Shown in pieces: positions 1 through 9,047 of a DNA stretch of 46,653 nt; within the stretch, counting starts at the first letter, position 1, and every line of letters starts with the position of its first letter. The stretch spans positions 1 to 46,653 of the forward strand of contig JAILPY010000026.1 in assembly GCA_024699235.1 (NCBI GenBank). The letters are read 5' to 3'. This DNA is from Treponema sp. Its GTDB lineage: Bacteria; Spirochaetota; Spirochaetia; Treponematales; Treponemataceae. A program made the position numbers and the translations under genes. The notes under the pieces are model-generated. The model worked only from the letters and a program-made list of their open reading frames with translations. It was not told the DNA's origin and did no database searches.

Positions 1-564
1 AGTGATAGGAATGCTGTAAGAATTTGCGTTACAGAATTGAATGAAGCCGGAAATTATGAAAAAGCATATGAATTAAGCAACATGATTATCCGTAAATCTT
101 CTGCAACGGTAGATGATTTTTGTACACATATAGATATTTGTCTGTCCAATAATAAGATAGAAGAAGCTGTAAGGCTGGCAAAAAGTATGTATGCAAAGAA
201 TTGCCTCAATGAAAATGTTCAGAAGGCCTATGTAAAGGTTTTGGTTTTTTCTGATAGCACTTCTGAAGCAGAGAAATTAATTAATCTTCTTATGGCAAGT
301 GCCAGTGCAGAGTTAAAAAGCTTTCTGTTTTATGAAAAGAGTTTTCTGTATGGAGATGAGTCTTCGACTATTGAAAATCTCAGGTCTAGTCTTACACAAA
401 ATCCCCGTAACAGCGATGCGCTGTATCGTCTTTATCAAGTTTATTATAATAAAAAAGACTGGAAAAGGGCCCAGTATTACTTGAGGCAGGTTGTTGCTTT
501 AAATCCTGTAGATGCTAATGCTCTTGCAAAGAATGAAGAACTTGATGAACTTTTAAAAAGATAG
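1..564 (+). CDS. TPR-repeat protein, 3' part only
   Basis: The reading frame is open from the first base of the window, so this is the C-terminal 187 residues of a longer gene whose start lies outside. It is made of degenerate tetratricopeptide repeats: paired helices with small residues at the usual places (for example NYEKAYELSN near the start), and a clear last repeat near the end (SDALYRLYQVYYNKKDWKRA followed by LRQVVALNPVDANAL). TPR arrays hold protein partners; none can be named here. The first ATG at 37 is internal to a repeat and is unlikely to be the start. A 115-nt gap separates it from yajC, so it is probably a separate transcript. Its proximity to the Sec genes hints at an envelope role, but that is only inference. 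Confidence 0.8.
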   Translation, partial: SDRNAVRICVTELNEAGNYEKAYELSNMIIRKSSATVDDFCTHIDICLSNNKIEEAVRLAKSMYAKNCLNENVQKAYVKVLVFSDSTSEAEKLINLLMASASAELKSFLFYEKSFLYGDESSTIENLRSSLTQNPRNSDALYRLYQVYYNKKDWKRAQYYLRQVVALNPVDANALAKNEELDELLKR

Positions 565-679
565 CTGTTTTATAAATAAATGTTCTGATAGAATTATTGT
601 CTGTATACTTGTCATGCATAAAAAATAATGATATTCTAACTTACTGATTTTTAAACTTTAAAAAAGAAGGAAATAATCT

Positions 680-1096
680 ATGTCTTGTTTACCATTATTT
701 CTCCAGACTGCAGCTTCAGGAGATGCTTCTGCTGCTGGAGCAAGCACATTGGCAACCTTTGTGCCATTTATTTTAATCATTCTGATTATGTATTTTCTGA
801 TGATTCGACCTCAGAGTAAGAAGCAGAAAGAAACCCAGAAAATGCTCGATGCCCTTAAAAAAGGTGACAAGGTTATTACAATCGGTGGTATCCATGGAAC
901 TGTAAGTTCCGTTAAGGAAAATGTTGTTGTTGTTAAGGTTGACGACAGTACTAAGATTGAATTTAACCGTACTGCTATTGCAAGTGTTATAACCGATAAG
1001 CCTGAACAGGAAGTTGCTTCTTCAGAAAAGAAATCTTTGTTTGGAAAGAAGAATTCTGAAAGTGATGTAAAAGCAGAGGATAAGAAAGATGAGTAA
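680..1096 (+). CDS. yajC: Sec translocon accessory subunit YajC
   Basis: YajC is a small single-span inner-membrane protein that associates with SecDF and the SecYEG channel. The 138-residue product has one hydrophobic segment at about residues 25-43 followed by the family hallmark MIRPQSKKQKE, then the conserved GDKVITIGGIHGTV and a variable charged tail of about 35 residues (Lys/Glu/Asp rich), longer than in E. coli (110 residues). A Shine-Dalgarno AAGAAGGA lies about 9 nt upstream of the ATG. The 3' end overlaps secD by 8 nt, implying translational coupling in a yajC-secD-secF operon, the usual order in many bacteria. Confidence 0.96.
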   Translation: MSCLPLFLQTAASGDASAAGASTLATFVPFILIILIMYFLMIRPQSKKQKETQKMLDALKKGDKVITIGGIHGTVSSVKENVVVVKVDDSTKIEFNRTAIASVITDKPEQEVASSEKKSLFGKKNSESDVKAEDKKDE

Positions 1097-2831
1097 GAGA
1101 AGTCGTCTTGTTATTATAGTTGCTGTTCTTGCAATGTGTTTTGTATTCCTCTGGCCGTCTATTCAGTGGTATGCACGCACTCCAAAAGAGCAGCAGGCTC
1201 TCGCCTTGAGTTCACTTGAAAATATTAAGGATTATTCAAGTCAGAAAGCTGTTTCTGAAGTAAAAAACCTTATTTTCCAGGCAAAATCTTATCCAGATGT
1301 AGAACTTTCTAAAGATCAGCAATGGCTTAAGAAGTCTGTTGTAAAGAATTATAAAGAGATGGGGGAAAAACTGCCTTCTCCTCTGTCTTTGCATGATGCC
1401 CTTTCTTCTTTTTCTTCGCAGGCAGCTTTGCAGAGTGTGGTAGAGGCACGCTTTAGAAATGAAATTTTAAAAAATAAGAAAAATTATAAGAATTCCGTAA
1501 AACTTGGACTTGATTTGAGTGGAGGTATGAACGTTATTGTACGTGCAGACCTTGATGCTGTCGTAAAGTCCCAGGAAGGCAACGTCGCTGTTGCAGATAC
1601 AGAGGCTTTGAAACAGGCTGCAATGCAGCAGGCTATCGAAACTCTTTCAAGCCGCATTGACCGTTTTGGTCTTTCTTCACCTACTATTCGTCAGCAGGGT
1701 GAAGATAGGATTTATATTGAACTTCCTGGCAGTGCAGAAACAGATCAGATTAATTCTATTATCCAAGGACGGGGTATTTTAAATTTCCGTCTTGTTGATG
1801 ACGATGCAACTCAGGCATTCCAGCTGTTTTATGCACAGCATCCTGACAGTACATTTGATTCCCAGGGAAGGCTTGTAGATCCTTCCATTATACCGGATGA
1901 TGATGAAGTGTTTGGATACTATCTGACAGATGAATACGGATTGGATCAGCGCGTTAATTACCTTGTCGTAAAAAAGGAAATAGTACTTGATGGTAAGCAT
2001 ATAAAGTCTGCAACTGTTGGTACAGAAGATCTGACAAATAAGCCTTCTGTTAACTTTACTCTTGATGCAGAGGGTGCAAAGATTTTTGGAGAATTTACAG
2101 GTGAGCACATTCATCAGAGTCTTGCTATTTTAAGTGATAATAAAATAAAGTCTAATGCAACGATTCAGACAGCCATTACTGGCGGTCAGGTTTCTATTAC
2201 AGGATTCGGTCAGCAGGAAGCAAGGAATCTTGAAAAGGTTTTGCAGACAGCTTGGCTTGATGTTCCTCTTTCTGTTGAAAGTCAGCAGGTAATTGGAGCT
2301 TCTCTTGGCGATCAGGCTGTAAAGCAGGGTATTTTTGCTCTTGGAGTAGGTCTTATTGCTATTATGCTCTTTATGCTTATCTGGTATAAGGGTGCTGGAT
2401 TTAATGCATGTGTTGCACAGGTATTGAATATGTACATTATGTTCAGTATCTTGAGTGCTTTTAATCTTACCGTTACATTGCCTACTATTGCAGGTATGAT
2501 TCTTACGATTGGTATGGCAGTTGATGCAAACGTCATTATCTTTGAACGCATAAAGGAAGAACTTAAGCTTGGGAAAGACAGGGCTTCTTCTATTAGTGCA
2601 GGCTTTGATAATGCACTTTCAGCAATTATGGACTCTAATATTACGACATTTATTGCAGCATTCTTTATGACAATGCTCGGTACTGGTTCTATCCAGGGAT
2701 TTGCAGTAAGCCTTGCAATTGGTGTTGTTTCTACAGTATTTACAGCTCTTGTTGTTTCTCGTCTTATTTTTGATTTCAACACAGAAGTTATGAAAAAGAA
2801 AGGAATGAGCATAAGCTGGAGGTTAAAGTAA
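1089..2831 (+). CDS. secD: Protein translocase subunit SecD
   Basis: SecD with SecF uses the proton motive force to pull exported proteins out of the SecYEG channel on the periplasmic side. The 580-residue protein has an N-terminal membrane span (about 7-25), a large periplasmic part with the conserved LGLDLSGG motif near residue 140 and the IDRFGLSSPTIRQQGEDRI block, and a C-terminal bundle of about five spans starting near residue 410, with the conserved IGMAVDANVIIFERIKEE segment. Length is close to E. coli SecD (615). It overlaps yajC by 8 nt and its stop shares one base with the secF start (TAATG). A long open frame on the other strand over its 3' half is a shadow of this gene. Confidence 0.97.
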   Translation: MSKRSRLVIIVAVLAMCFVFLWPSIQWYARTPKEQQALALSSLENIKDYSSQKAVSEVKNLIFQAKSYPDVELSKDQQWLKKSVVKNYKEMGEKLPSPLSLHDALSSFSSQAALQSVVEARFRNEILKNKKNYKNSVKLGLDLSGGMNVIVRADLDAVVKSQEGNVAVADTEALKQAAMQQAIETLSSRIDRFGLSSPTIRQQGEDRIYIELPGSAETDQINSIIQGRGILNFRLVDDDATQAFQLFYAQHPDSTFDSQGRLVDPSIIPDDDEVFGYYLTDEYGLDQRVNYLVVKKEIVLDGKHIKSATVGTEDLTNKPSVNFTLDAEGAKIFGEFTGEHIHQSLAILSDNKIKSNATIQTAITGGQVSITGFGQQEARNLEKVLQTAWLDVPLSVESQQVIGASLGDQAVKQGIFALGVGLIAIMLFMLIWYKGAGFNACVAQVLNMYIMFSILSAFNLTVTLPTIAGMILTIGMAVDANVIIFERIKEELKLGKDRASSISAGFDNALSAIMDSNITTFIAAFFMTMLGTGSIQGFAVSLAIGVVSTVFTALVVSRLIFDFNTEVMKKKGMSISWRLK

Positions 2832-4072
2832 TGAATAAGAATTATAAATTCAGCAAGGCCTTTCTTGGCTGTGCTATTGTAAGTGCTGTAATTATACTTA
2901 GTGGTATAGTAAGTTTTTTTATTCGCGGTATTAATTTTGGTATAGATTTTCAGCCAGGACTCATAGAAGAAGTCCGTATAGCTGATTCTGCTATGGAAAT
3001 TACATATAAAGGATCTGCAACTGTAAGTATTGATGCTACAGCAACTGCTCTTGATGTTGTTATTAGTGGTGTTGGCGCAGAAAACGAAACTCGTACATTT
3101 ACTTATGGTCAAAATCCTACTATAGAATTGCTTGCAGCTGCACTTAATAAGGTTGAGGGAATTTCTGCAAAAGTTACGAAATTTGGAGATGCTGATACTT
3201 ACGGGATTTTTACAAATAATGCAGTAACAGCACGCCTTTCTTCTGATGTTCCTTTCCGTCTTTATGTTTCTTCAGGAACTTCTTCTGTTTCTATTGATGA
3301 ACTTCGAGATGTTCTGAAAGAACAGAATGTTGAACTTAAGCAGCTTGGAACAGAGGAAAACCGAAGCTTTCAGATCCGTGCAAAAATTTCAGATGATTCT
3401 GCATCTAGTCAGACTTTACAGAAAAACATCTTGAGTTCGCTTCAGTCTAAATTCGGTGAAAATAATGTAGCAATTATAAAGACAGATTATGTGGGTTCTG
3501 GACTTTCAAGCAGTCTTGCCGTAAAATCTCTCCTTCTTACTGTTTTGACAATATTCCTTATTTGGCTGTATGCTTCTATTCGGTTCCATTGGGATTTTGC
3601 TCTTGGTGCTGTAGTTGCATTGCTGCATGACTGTCTGATAATGTTTACATTCATTAGTTGGGCACAGATAGAATTTTCAACGACAACGCTTGCTGGCGTT
3701 TTGATTATCTTCGGTTATTCAATAAACGCTACAGTTGTCATTCTTGACCGTGTGCGTGAGAATATGAAGATTGTTGAGACAAAAGATTTTAATGATATTA
3801 TTAATAAGTCCCTTAATGATACATTATCACGTTCTGTTATTACTACTGTAACGACTTTGTTTGCATCAATTTCATTGCTCGTATTCACAACTGGCAGCAT
3901 AAGGAATCTTGCAATTGTTTTGACAATAGGTCTTCTTTCGGGCTGTTATTCATCTATATTCATTAGTTCTGGATTCATTTCTTTCATGAGAAGGAAGAAT
4001 CCAAAGTCTGCAAAAAAGAATAATGCAAAGGCTTCTGCTTCTGATAATGTTATAACAATGCCTTCAAGCTAA
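2831..4072 (+). CDS. secF: Protein translocase subunit SecF, with enlarged periplasmic domain
   Basis: SecF is the partner of SecD in late protein export. The 413-residue product has a first span at about 10-29, the motif GINFGIDFQPG (normally IDF-x-GG, so one Gly is Pro here), and a C-terminal five-span bundle from about residue 225 with the family segment IFGYSINATVVILDRVREN. Between the IDF motif and YVGSGLSS there are about 175 residues, against about 95 in E. coli SecF as I remember it. The extra portion is rich in Ser, Thr, Ala and Val and looks like an added beta-rich insert. The start codon overlaps the secD stop. A strong terminator follows. Confidence 0.96.
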   Translation: MNKNYKFSKAFLGCAIVSAVIILSGIVSFFIRGINFGIDFQPGLIEEVRIADSAMEITYKGSATVSIDATATALDVVISGVGAENETRTFTYGQNPTIELLAAALNKVEGISAKVTKFGDADTYGIFTNNAVTARLSSDVPFRLYVSSGTSSVSIDELRDVLKEQNVELKQLGTEENRSFQIRAKISDDSASSQTLQKNILSSLQSKFGENNVAIIKTDYVGSGLSSSLAVKSLLLTVLTIFLIWLYASIRFHWDFALGAVVALLHDCLIMFTFISWAQIEFSTTTLAGVLIIFGYSINATVVILDRVRENMKIVETKDFNDIINKSLNDTLSRSVITTVTTLFASISLLVFTTGSIRNLAIVLTIGLLSGCYSSIFISSGFISFMRRKNPKSAKKNNAKASASDNVITMPSS

Positions 4073-4091
4073 AAGAAATAGATTTCTTAAT

Positions 4092-4129
4092 AAAATCCAC
4101 TGTATTTTTACAGTGGATTTTTTTTTTTT
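4092..4129 (+). terminator. Rho-independent terminator of yajC-secD-secF
   Basis: A perfect 13-bp inverted repeat (4092-4104 and 4109-4121) with a 4-nt T loop runs into an unbroken T tract ending at 4129. It lies 19 nt after the secF stop and ends the Sec operon just before ispH. Confidence 0.93.
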
Positions 4130-4148
4130 GCTGGAGTATACTTTCTGC

Positions 4149-5009
4149 ATGAAAGTTATCCGTGCTTCTGTTCTTGGTTATTGCATGGGGGTCCGGAGGG
4201 CCGTTGATGCAGCAGAAAAATCATTACAAGAAAATGAATCATTTCATAGAGAAATTTATACATTAGGCCCTTTAATTCATAATCCTACAGTATTAAAGAA
4301 TCTTGAAGACAGAGGCTTAAAGGTCCTTACAAAAGAAAATCTTTCTGATGCAGGAGATTCTTCTATAGTAATTATTCGTGCGCATGGTACAACGCCTGTT
4401 ATTATGAGGCGTTTAGAACAGGCTTCTGTACATGTTGTTGATGCAACGTGTCCTCGTGTGCATTTAAGCCAGAAAAGGGCTGCCGAATGGAGTTCAAAAG
4501 GTTACGCTGTCATAATTGCAGGCGACAGAAATCACGGAGAAGTCACAAGCATAATTGGTTTTGCCGAAGAAAATTCTGTAAAAACTTTTGTAGTCCAGAA
4601 TGCTGATGATGCAAATAAAATTTCCGTTCCTGAAAAAGCAATACTTATTGCCCAAACGACATTCAGTCCCAATGAATTCTGTAAAATAGCAGAAATATTA
4701 CAATCAAAAAATAATAAAATAGAGGTTTTTAATTCTATTTGTTCTGCAACATTGGAGAGACAAAATGCCCTTAAGCAGCTGGCAGGACAGGTAGATGGAA
4801 TTCTTGTTATTGGCGGCAAAAATTCTGCAAATACACGCAGACTATTTGAAACTGCGGCATCCCTTTGTCATGCTGCACTAATTGAAAATGAAAATCAAAT
4901 ACCTTCAGAATTTTATGAAATGGGCATAGTTGGTATTACTGCAGGAGCAAGTACGCCTGATGAAGTAATTGATAAAACCGAAAAGGAACTGTTTTCCCGA
5001 AAAAAGTAA
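4149..5009 (+). CDS. ispH: 4-hydroxy-3-methylbut-2-enyl diphosphate reductase
   Basis: IspH is the iron-sulfur enzyme of the last step of the MEP isoprenoid pathway, turning HMBPP into IPP and DMAPP. The three cluster-binding cysteines are in their usual contexts: LGYCMGVRRAV at the N terminus, VVDATCPRVH, and NSICSATLERQ. Conserved histidines appear in GPLIHNP and DRNHGEV, followed by the phosphate-binding SANTRRL. The 286-residue length is typical. An in-frame GTG at 4113 would extend it but lies inside the upstream terminator; ATG 4149 gives the family N terminus MKVIRAS, with GGAG 12 nt upstream. It follows the Sec terminator, so it needs its own promoter or read-through. Confidence 0.96.
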   Translation: MKVIRASVLGYCMGVRRAVDAAEKSLQENESFHREIYTLGPLIHNPTVLKNLEDRGLKVLTKENLSDAGDSSIVIIRAHGTTPVIMRRLEQASVHVVDATCPRVHLSQKRAAEWSSKGYAVIIAGDRNHGEVTSIIGFAEENSVKTFVVQNADDANKISVPEKAILIAQTTFSPNEFCKIAEILQSKNNKIEVFNSICSATLERQNALKQLAGQVDGILVIGGKNSANTRRLFETAASLCHAALIENENQIPSEFYEMGIVGITAGASTPDEVIDKTEKELFSRKK

Positions 5010-5036
5010 AATTTTATACCATAAACAAGAATACTA

Positions 5037-5045
5037 TGATATAAT
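5037..5045 (+). promoter_or_regulatory. Extended -10 promoter for the two-receiver regulator
   Basis: TGA-TATAAT matches an extended -10 (TG-n-TATAAT) with a perfect hexamer at 5040-5045. No convincing -35 is present. Predicted +1 is near 5052, giving a 13-nt leader that holds the Shine-Dalgarno AAGGA at 5053-5057. Confidence 0.5.
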
Positions 5046-5064
5046 TGTATATAAGGACGGTTTT

Positions 5065-5829
5065 ATGGATAATAAAATTTTACTTGTTTGTACAGAAGTT
5101 AATTTTCTTGTAAAAACATTAATAAAAAGTATATCTGATATTGGTTTTGAAGTTGTTGTTACCCAGCCTGATATTGTTGAAATTCAGTTGCTGGAGCCTC
5201 TTCCTGATATCTTTATCGTGTATTTGGAAGGAAATACAACTTTATTTAATGGAACATTGAAGTTTTTAAAAAATAAAATGTCGGAAGACGTTATAGATCG
5301 TGTTTTGTACCTTATAGGCAATGAAACGGAGATAAATGCCGTAAGTGAATTTATTCCAAAAACATTGGTGACTGCAAGTTTTACAAGGCCTGTCAATGTT
5401 CCTGATATATTAACCAAGTTAAAGAATCTTCAGCTTCATACAGGTCCTAATGCCGGAAGAAAGCGAATTCTTGTCGTTGATGATGATGCTACTGCCTTGC
5501 GGGCCATGAATAATCTTTTTTCTAAAAAATATGATGTTTCCATTGTTACTTCTGGCATAAATGCAATTTCCTTTTTGACTCAGGATCAGCAGGGAATAGA
5601 TTTGATTCTTCTAGATTATGAAATGCCAGGTGCTTCAGGACTTCAAGTGTTTGAAATGCTTAAAAATGATCCGCGTACAGCTTTAATACCTGTTATTTTT
5701 CTTACGTCAAAAGATGATAAAGATACTGTATTAAAGATTTTGTCTGCAAAACCTGAAAAATACCTTCTGAAAAATCAGGAGCCTGAGCAGCTTATGCAAA
5801 AGATTGACGATTTCTTTAAAGGAAGGTAA
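5065..5829 (+). CDS. Response regulator with pseudo-receiver plus receiver domain
   Basis: A 254-residue protein with two receiver-like folds and no output domain. Residues 1-120 look like a receiver but carry VYLEGN where the phospho-acceptor Asp block should be, so this half is probably a pseudo-receiver. Residues 128-254 form a standard receiver: acidic pair in ILVVDDDA, phospho-acceptor Asp184 in LLDYEMPG, Thr in FLTSKDD, and the switch Lys in LLKNQ (usually KP, here KN). It may act as a phosphate relay or sink, or bind a partner. The longer frame starting with TTG at 4969 overlaps ispH and is not used; ATG 5065 has AAGGA 7 nt upstream. It sits 56 nt before the hybrid kinase, so the two probably signal together. 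Confidence 0.85.
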   Translation: MDNKILLVCTEVNFLVKTLIKSISDIGFEVVVTQPDIVEIQLLEPLPDIFIVYLEGNTTLFNGTLKFLKNKMSEDVIDRVLYLIGNETEINAVSEFIPKTLVTASFTRPVNVPDILTKLKNLQLHTGPNAGRKRILVVDDDATALRAMNNLFSKKYDVSIVTSGINAISFLTQDQQGIDLILLDYEMPGASGLQVFEMLKNDPRTALIPVIFLTSKDDKDTVLKILSAKPEKYLLKNQEPEQLMQKIDDFFKGR

Positions 5830-5885
5830 TGTTTATCTTTTAATCTAGATTCTGATAATCTGCATCAAAAAGGGAGTATCTACCT

Positions 5886-8800
5886 GTGATTCAATATACA
5901 CGTGTTGTTCATGGAATGGGAGAGTTTTTTCAGTTTGTATGTTCTATAAAATCAGACGATACATACCGTAATTCGAAAAATAAGCTTTTGCAGATTTATG
6001 AATCTAGTTCTGATTCATTTTATATTCAGTCGCTTATAAATACTGTAAAGAGGGAGTTGCCTGACATTATTTTAGTAGGACTGACAACTTCGTCAGGTAA
6101 TTCTTCTTCTTGGAGTGAATCAAGCGGAACTTTATGCAGTTTTATTTTCTTTGAGGATTCAACTTTTACGGTCCATCACTTTGATTGTAAGGAAGACGGA
6201 CCTTTTTCTGTTGGGGACATAATAGGTGAAGAACTCCTTCGAACTGAAAATGCAAAGGGTGCTTTAGTATTTAGTGCAGGCTTATCACTTCCAATTTCTG
6301 ACTTTTTTACTTCAGTTTCAAGTTACGAATCTCACATTCCCTTTTTTGGCATGATGGCAAGTGTAAAAGATATGTCAAGTAACTCTGCAACGCCATATAT
6401 TTTTTCTGATGAATTATATAATTACGGAATAATAGTCGTTATTTTCAAAGGTGAAAATTTACATATTAAAGTTGGCTATAATTTTGGATGGAAACCTTTC
6501 GGCAAGAAAATGACTGTAACAGAGGCTCATAATTCCTGGGTCTATAAAATAGATGATGCTCCTGCAACAGATATTTACCGTAAGTATTTAGGAGTTTTGC
6601 CAAATAAGTATTTTAGGCAGAATAGTGCAGACTTTCCTCTTGTTGTTGATAGAAAAGGCGTAAAGGTTGGTCGTGTGGGGTCCACTGAAGTTGATGGAAA
6701 AAGCGTTGTTTTTTCTGGTGATATTTATGAAGGTGAAAAAATTCAATTTAGTTATGGAAACCTGCATGACATTCTTATGGAGACCCTAAACGATAGCATT
6801 TCTCTAAGCGAATTTGAATCTCAGGCTATACTGCTTTTCGTTTGTGTTTCTAGAAGTTCCTTTCTTAAGGAAGATGCTGAAAGAGAGCTGTCTTGTTATG
6901 AATGTGTAGCTTCTAACTATAGTCATGGATATGGTTTTGCAGAATTTATGCTTGATGAAAATGGCGGAGGCGGAGTTTTAAATACGTCTCTTGTATCTGT
7001 AGGTATGAGGGAGGGGGAACTTAAGCATAAAGATTTGCTTGAAGCCTTGGCGCAACACCGTCAATTAGATCAGACTGATGAGTCTGAATGGGAAAATGAC
7101 AACGTAGTTATTCCTCTTGCTCAGCGTCTTGTAAAGTTCTTGGAAGCTACAACGGCAGAACTTGAGCAAATGGCAGCAGCTGCAAATGCTGCAAATAAAG
7201 CAAAAAGTGAATTCTTATCTAGTATGTCTCATGAAATCAGAACTCCGATAAATGCTGTCCTTGGTTTGGATGAAATGATTATAAGAGAGACTAAAGATGC
7301 AAATATTAAGGAATATGCAAGTAATATTCAAAGTTCTGGTAAAGTACTTCTTTCTTTGATAAATAACGTTCTTGATTTTTCAAAAATTGAGGCCGGTAAG
7401 ATGGAAATTATAGAGGCTGATTATGATTTGTCATCTATGATTAATGATATCATGAATATGATTTTACCGCGTGCACAAAAGAAAAATTTGGAATTAGTAG
7501 TTAATATAGACCCTACTATGCCATACCGATTGAATGGTGATGAAAACCGCATAAAGCAATGTGTCATAAATATACTTACAAATGCTGTAAAATATACGAA
7601 TGAAGGTTTTATTGTTCTTAATATTGGATGGGAAAAGAGAGATGATGTTTCTATTGTCATGAATATTTCTGTATCTGATACCGGTATTGGAATGAAAGCT
7701 GAAGACTTGCCTCGTTTATTTTCTCCTTTTGAACGCATGGAGGAAATGCGTAACAGGAGTATTGAAGGAACTGGATTAGGTCTTAACATTGTAAAAAAAC
7801 TTCTTTTCCTGATGGATTCTCAACTTGATGTTAAGAGTGAATATGGAAAAGGCAGTGAATTTTCATTTTCTGTCAGTCAAAAGGTTCTTGACTGGTCTGC
7901 AATGGGTAATTTTAATGAGCGGCATAAGCAGAACGTTGAAAGAAAGGAGTATCAGGAAAGTTTCCAGGCTCCATCTGCATCAATACTTGTTGTTGATGAT
8001 ATTTCAGTAAATCTTTCTGTTATTAAAGGTTTACTGAAAAAAACTCGTATTAAAATTGATACTGCAAGCAGCGGTAAAGAATTTATTGAAATGGCCTGTG
8101 CTACAAAGTATGATATTCTTTTTGTTGATCATCAAATGCCTGAAATGGATGGAGTAGAGGCCTTTCATTTATTGAAAGAAAAGCCGGATAATGCCTGTGA
8201 GCATACTCCTGCAATAGCATTGACAGCAAATGCTATTTCTGGTGCAAGAGAAAATTATATTAAAGCCGGCTTTACTGATTATTTAAGTAAGCCTGTAGCT
8301 AGTGAAGCTTTGGAAGAAATGATTATAAAATATCTTCCTGAGGAAAAAACTTTGCATAAAGGTGATGCTGGATTTGTGGATTCAAAAGATGTTGGTCAAG
8401 ATCCAAATTCTTCTGTTTCCATAGATCTTGCTGCCTATTTTTTTAAGCGATTCAAAATTGATATTAATGATGCCCTTAAATTCTGTGGCGGCATGGAAAA
8501 TTTTATGTCTGTAGCAGAGAATTTTTATGAAATGATAGATGAGCAGGCTGAAAAAATTAAGAAATTCTCAGAAGAGCAGAATGTTAGAGAATATACGGTC
8601 CAAGTTCATGCATTAAAGAATTCTGCAAGATTAATAGGTGCTCAGGATTTGTCTGACAGGTCTTTGTATCTAGAAAAATGCGGAAATGAAAAAAATATGG
8701 ATGAAATAAATTCTCTTACGCCTAAACTCATAAAGGATTATCTGGCATATAAGCCTCTGATAGGTTCTCTCTTAGGAAAAGAAGGTGTATCAGAAGGAGA

Positions 8801-9026
8801 AAAAGAAGATACTCGTGCGGAAATATCAAAAAATGATTTGAATGATGCTTTGTCTACATTAAAGTCTTTTGTTTCAGCTTTTGATTTTAATAATGCAGAT
8901 AGCGTTATTTCTATGCTTGAAGAATATAAAATGCCTATGGATTTTAAGGATAAGTATAATAAGATAAAGCACCTTATTAAGGCCGTTGATCATGATGCCC
9001 TTATGGAAATTCTTGAGACAATATAA
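5886..9026 (+). CDS. FIST-domain hybrid histidine kinase with receiver and HPt domains
   Basis: A 1046-residue soluble sensor with a whole phosphorelay in one chain. Residues 1-390 resemble the FIST sensory module (FIST_N then FIST_C), a family proposed to bind small ligands such as amino acids; the block WVYKIDDAPATDIYRKYLG is characteristic. A short coiled coil (about 405-440) leads to the HisKA box SHEIRTP with His449, then the ATPase boxes NILTNAVKY, DTGIGM and GTGLGLNIV. A receiver at about 700-820 has LVVDD and phospho-acceptor Asp748 (VDHQMPEMDG). A C-terminal HPt carries His908 in VHALKNSARLIGA. No membrane segment is apparent, so it should sense a cytoplasmic signal. The start is GTG with GGGA 10 nt upstream. 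The final acceptor may be the preceding regulator. Confidence 0.9.
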   Translation: MIQYTRVVHGMGEFFQFVCSIKSDDTYRNSKNKLLQIYESSSDSFYIQSLINTVKRELPDIILVGLTTSSGNSSSWSESSGTLCSFIFFEDSTFTVHHFDCKEDGPFSVGDIIGEELLRTENAKGALVFSAGLSLPISDFFTSVSSYESHIPFFGMMASVKDMSSNSATPYIFSDELYNYGIIVVIFKGENLHIKVGYNFGWKPFGKKMTVTEAHNSWVYKIDDAPATDIYRKYLGVLPNKYFRQNSADFPLVVDRKGVKVGRVGSTEVDGKSVVFSGDIYEGEKIQFSYGNLHDILMETLNDSISLSEFESQAILLFVCVSRSSFLKEDAERELSCYECVASNYSHGYGFAEFMLDENGGGGVLNTSLVSVGMREGELKHKDLLEALAQHRQLDQTDESEWENDNVVIPLAQRLVKFLEATTAELEQMAAAANAANKAKSEFLSSMSHEIRTPINAVLGLDEMIIRETKDANIKEYASNIQSSGKVLLSLINNVLDFSKIEAGKMEIIEADYDLSSMINDIMNMILPRAQKKNLELVVNIDPTMPYRLNGDENRIKQCVINILTNAVKYTNEGFIVLNIGWEKRDDVSIVMNISVSDTGIGMKAEDLPRLFSPFERMEEMRNRSIEGTGLGLNIVKKLLFLMDSQLDVKSEYGKGSEFSFSVSQKVLDWSAMGNFNERHKQNVERKEYQESFQAPSASILVVDDISVNLSVIKGLLKKTRIKIDTASSGKEFIEMACATKYDILFVDHQMPEMDGVEAFHLLKEKPDNACEHTPAIALTANAISGARENYIKAGFTDYLSKPVASEALEEMIIKYLPEEKTLHKGDAGFVDSKDVGQDPNSSVSIDLAAYFFKRFKIDINDALKFCGGMENFMSVAENFYEMIDEQAEKIKKFSEEQNVREYTVQVHALKNSARLIGAQDLSDRSLYLEKCGNEKNMDEINSLTPKLIKDYLAYKPLIGSLLGKEGVSEGEKEDTRAEISKNDLNDALSTLKSFVSAFDFNNADSVISMLEEYKMPMDFKDKYNKIKHLIKAVDHDALMEILETI

Positions 9027-9047
9027 CAGTTGGTTTTTATCATATTT

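Noticed and set aside
2312-3112. A 266-codon open frame on the minus strand over secD and secF
   Set aside because: It lies wholly inside two well-supported genes. Its translation is rich in Ser, Thr, Asn, Ile and Cys with no domain, and it has no ribosome-binding site. It is a composition shadow.
4113-4148. GTG start extending ispH by 12 codons
   Set aside because: The extension lies in the right arm and T tract of the Sec terminator and encodes a Phe run; ATG 4149 gives the family N terminus.
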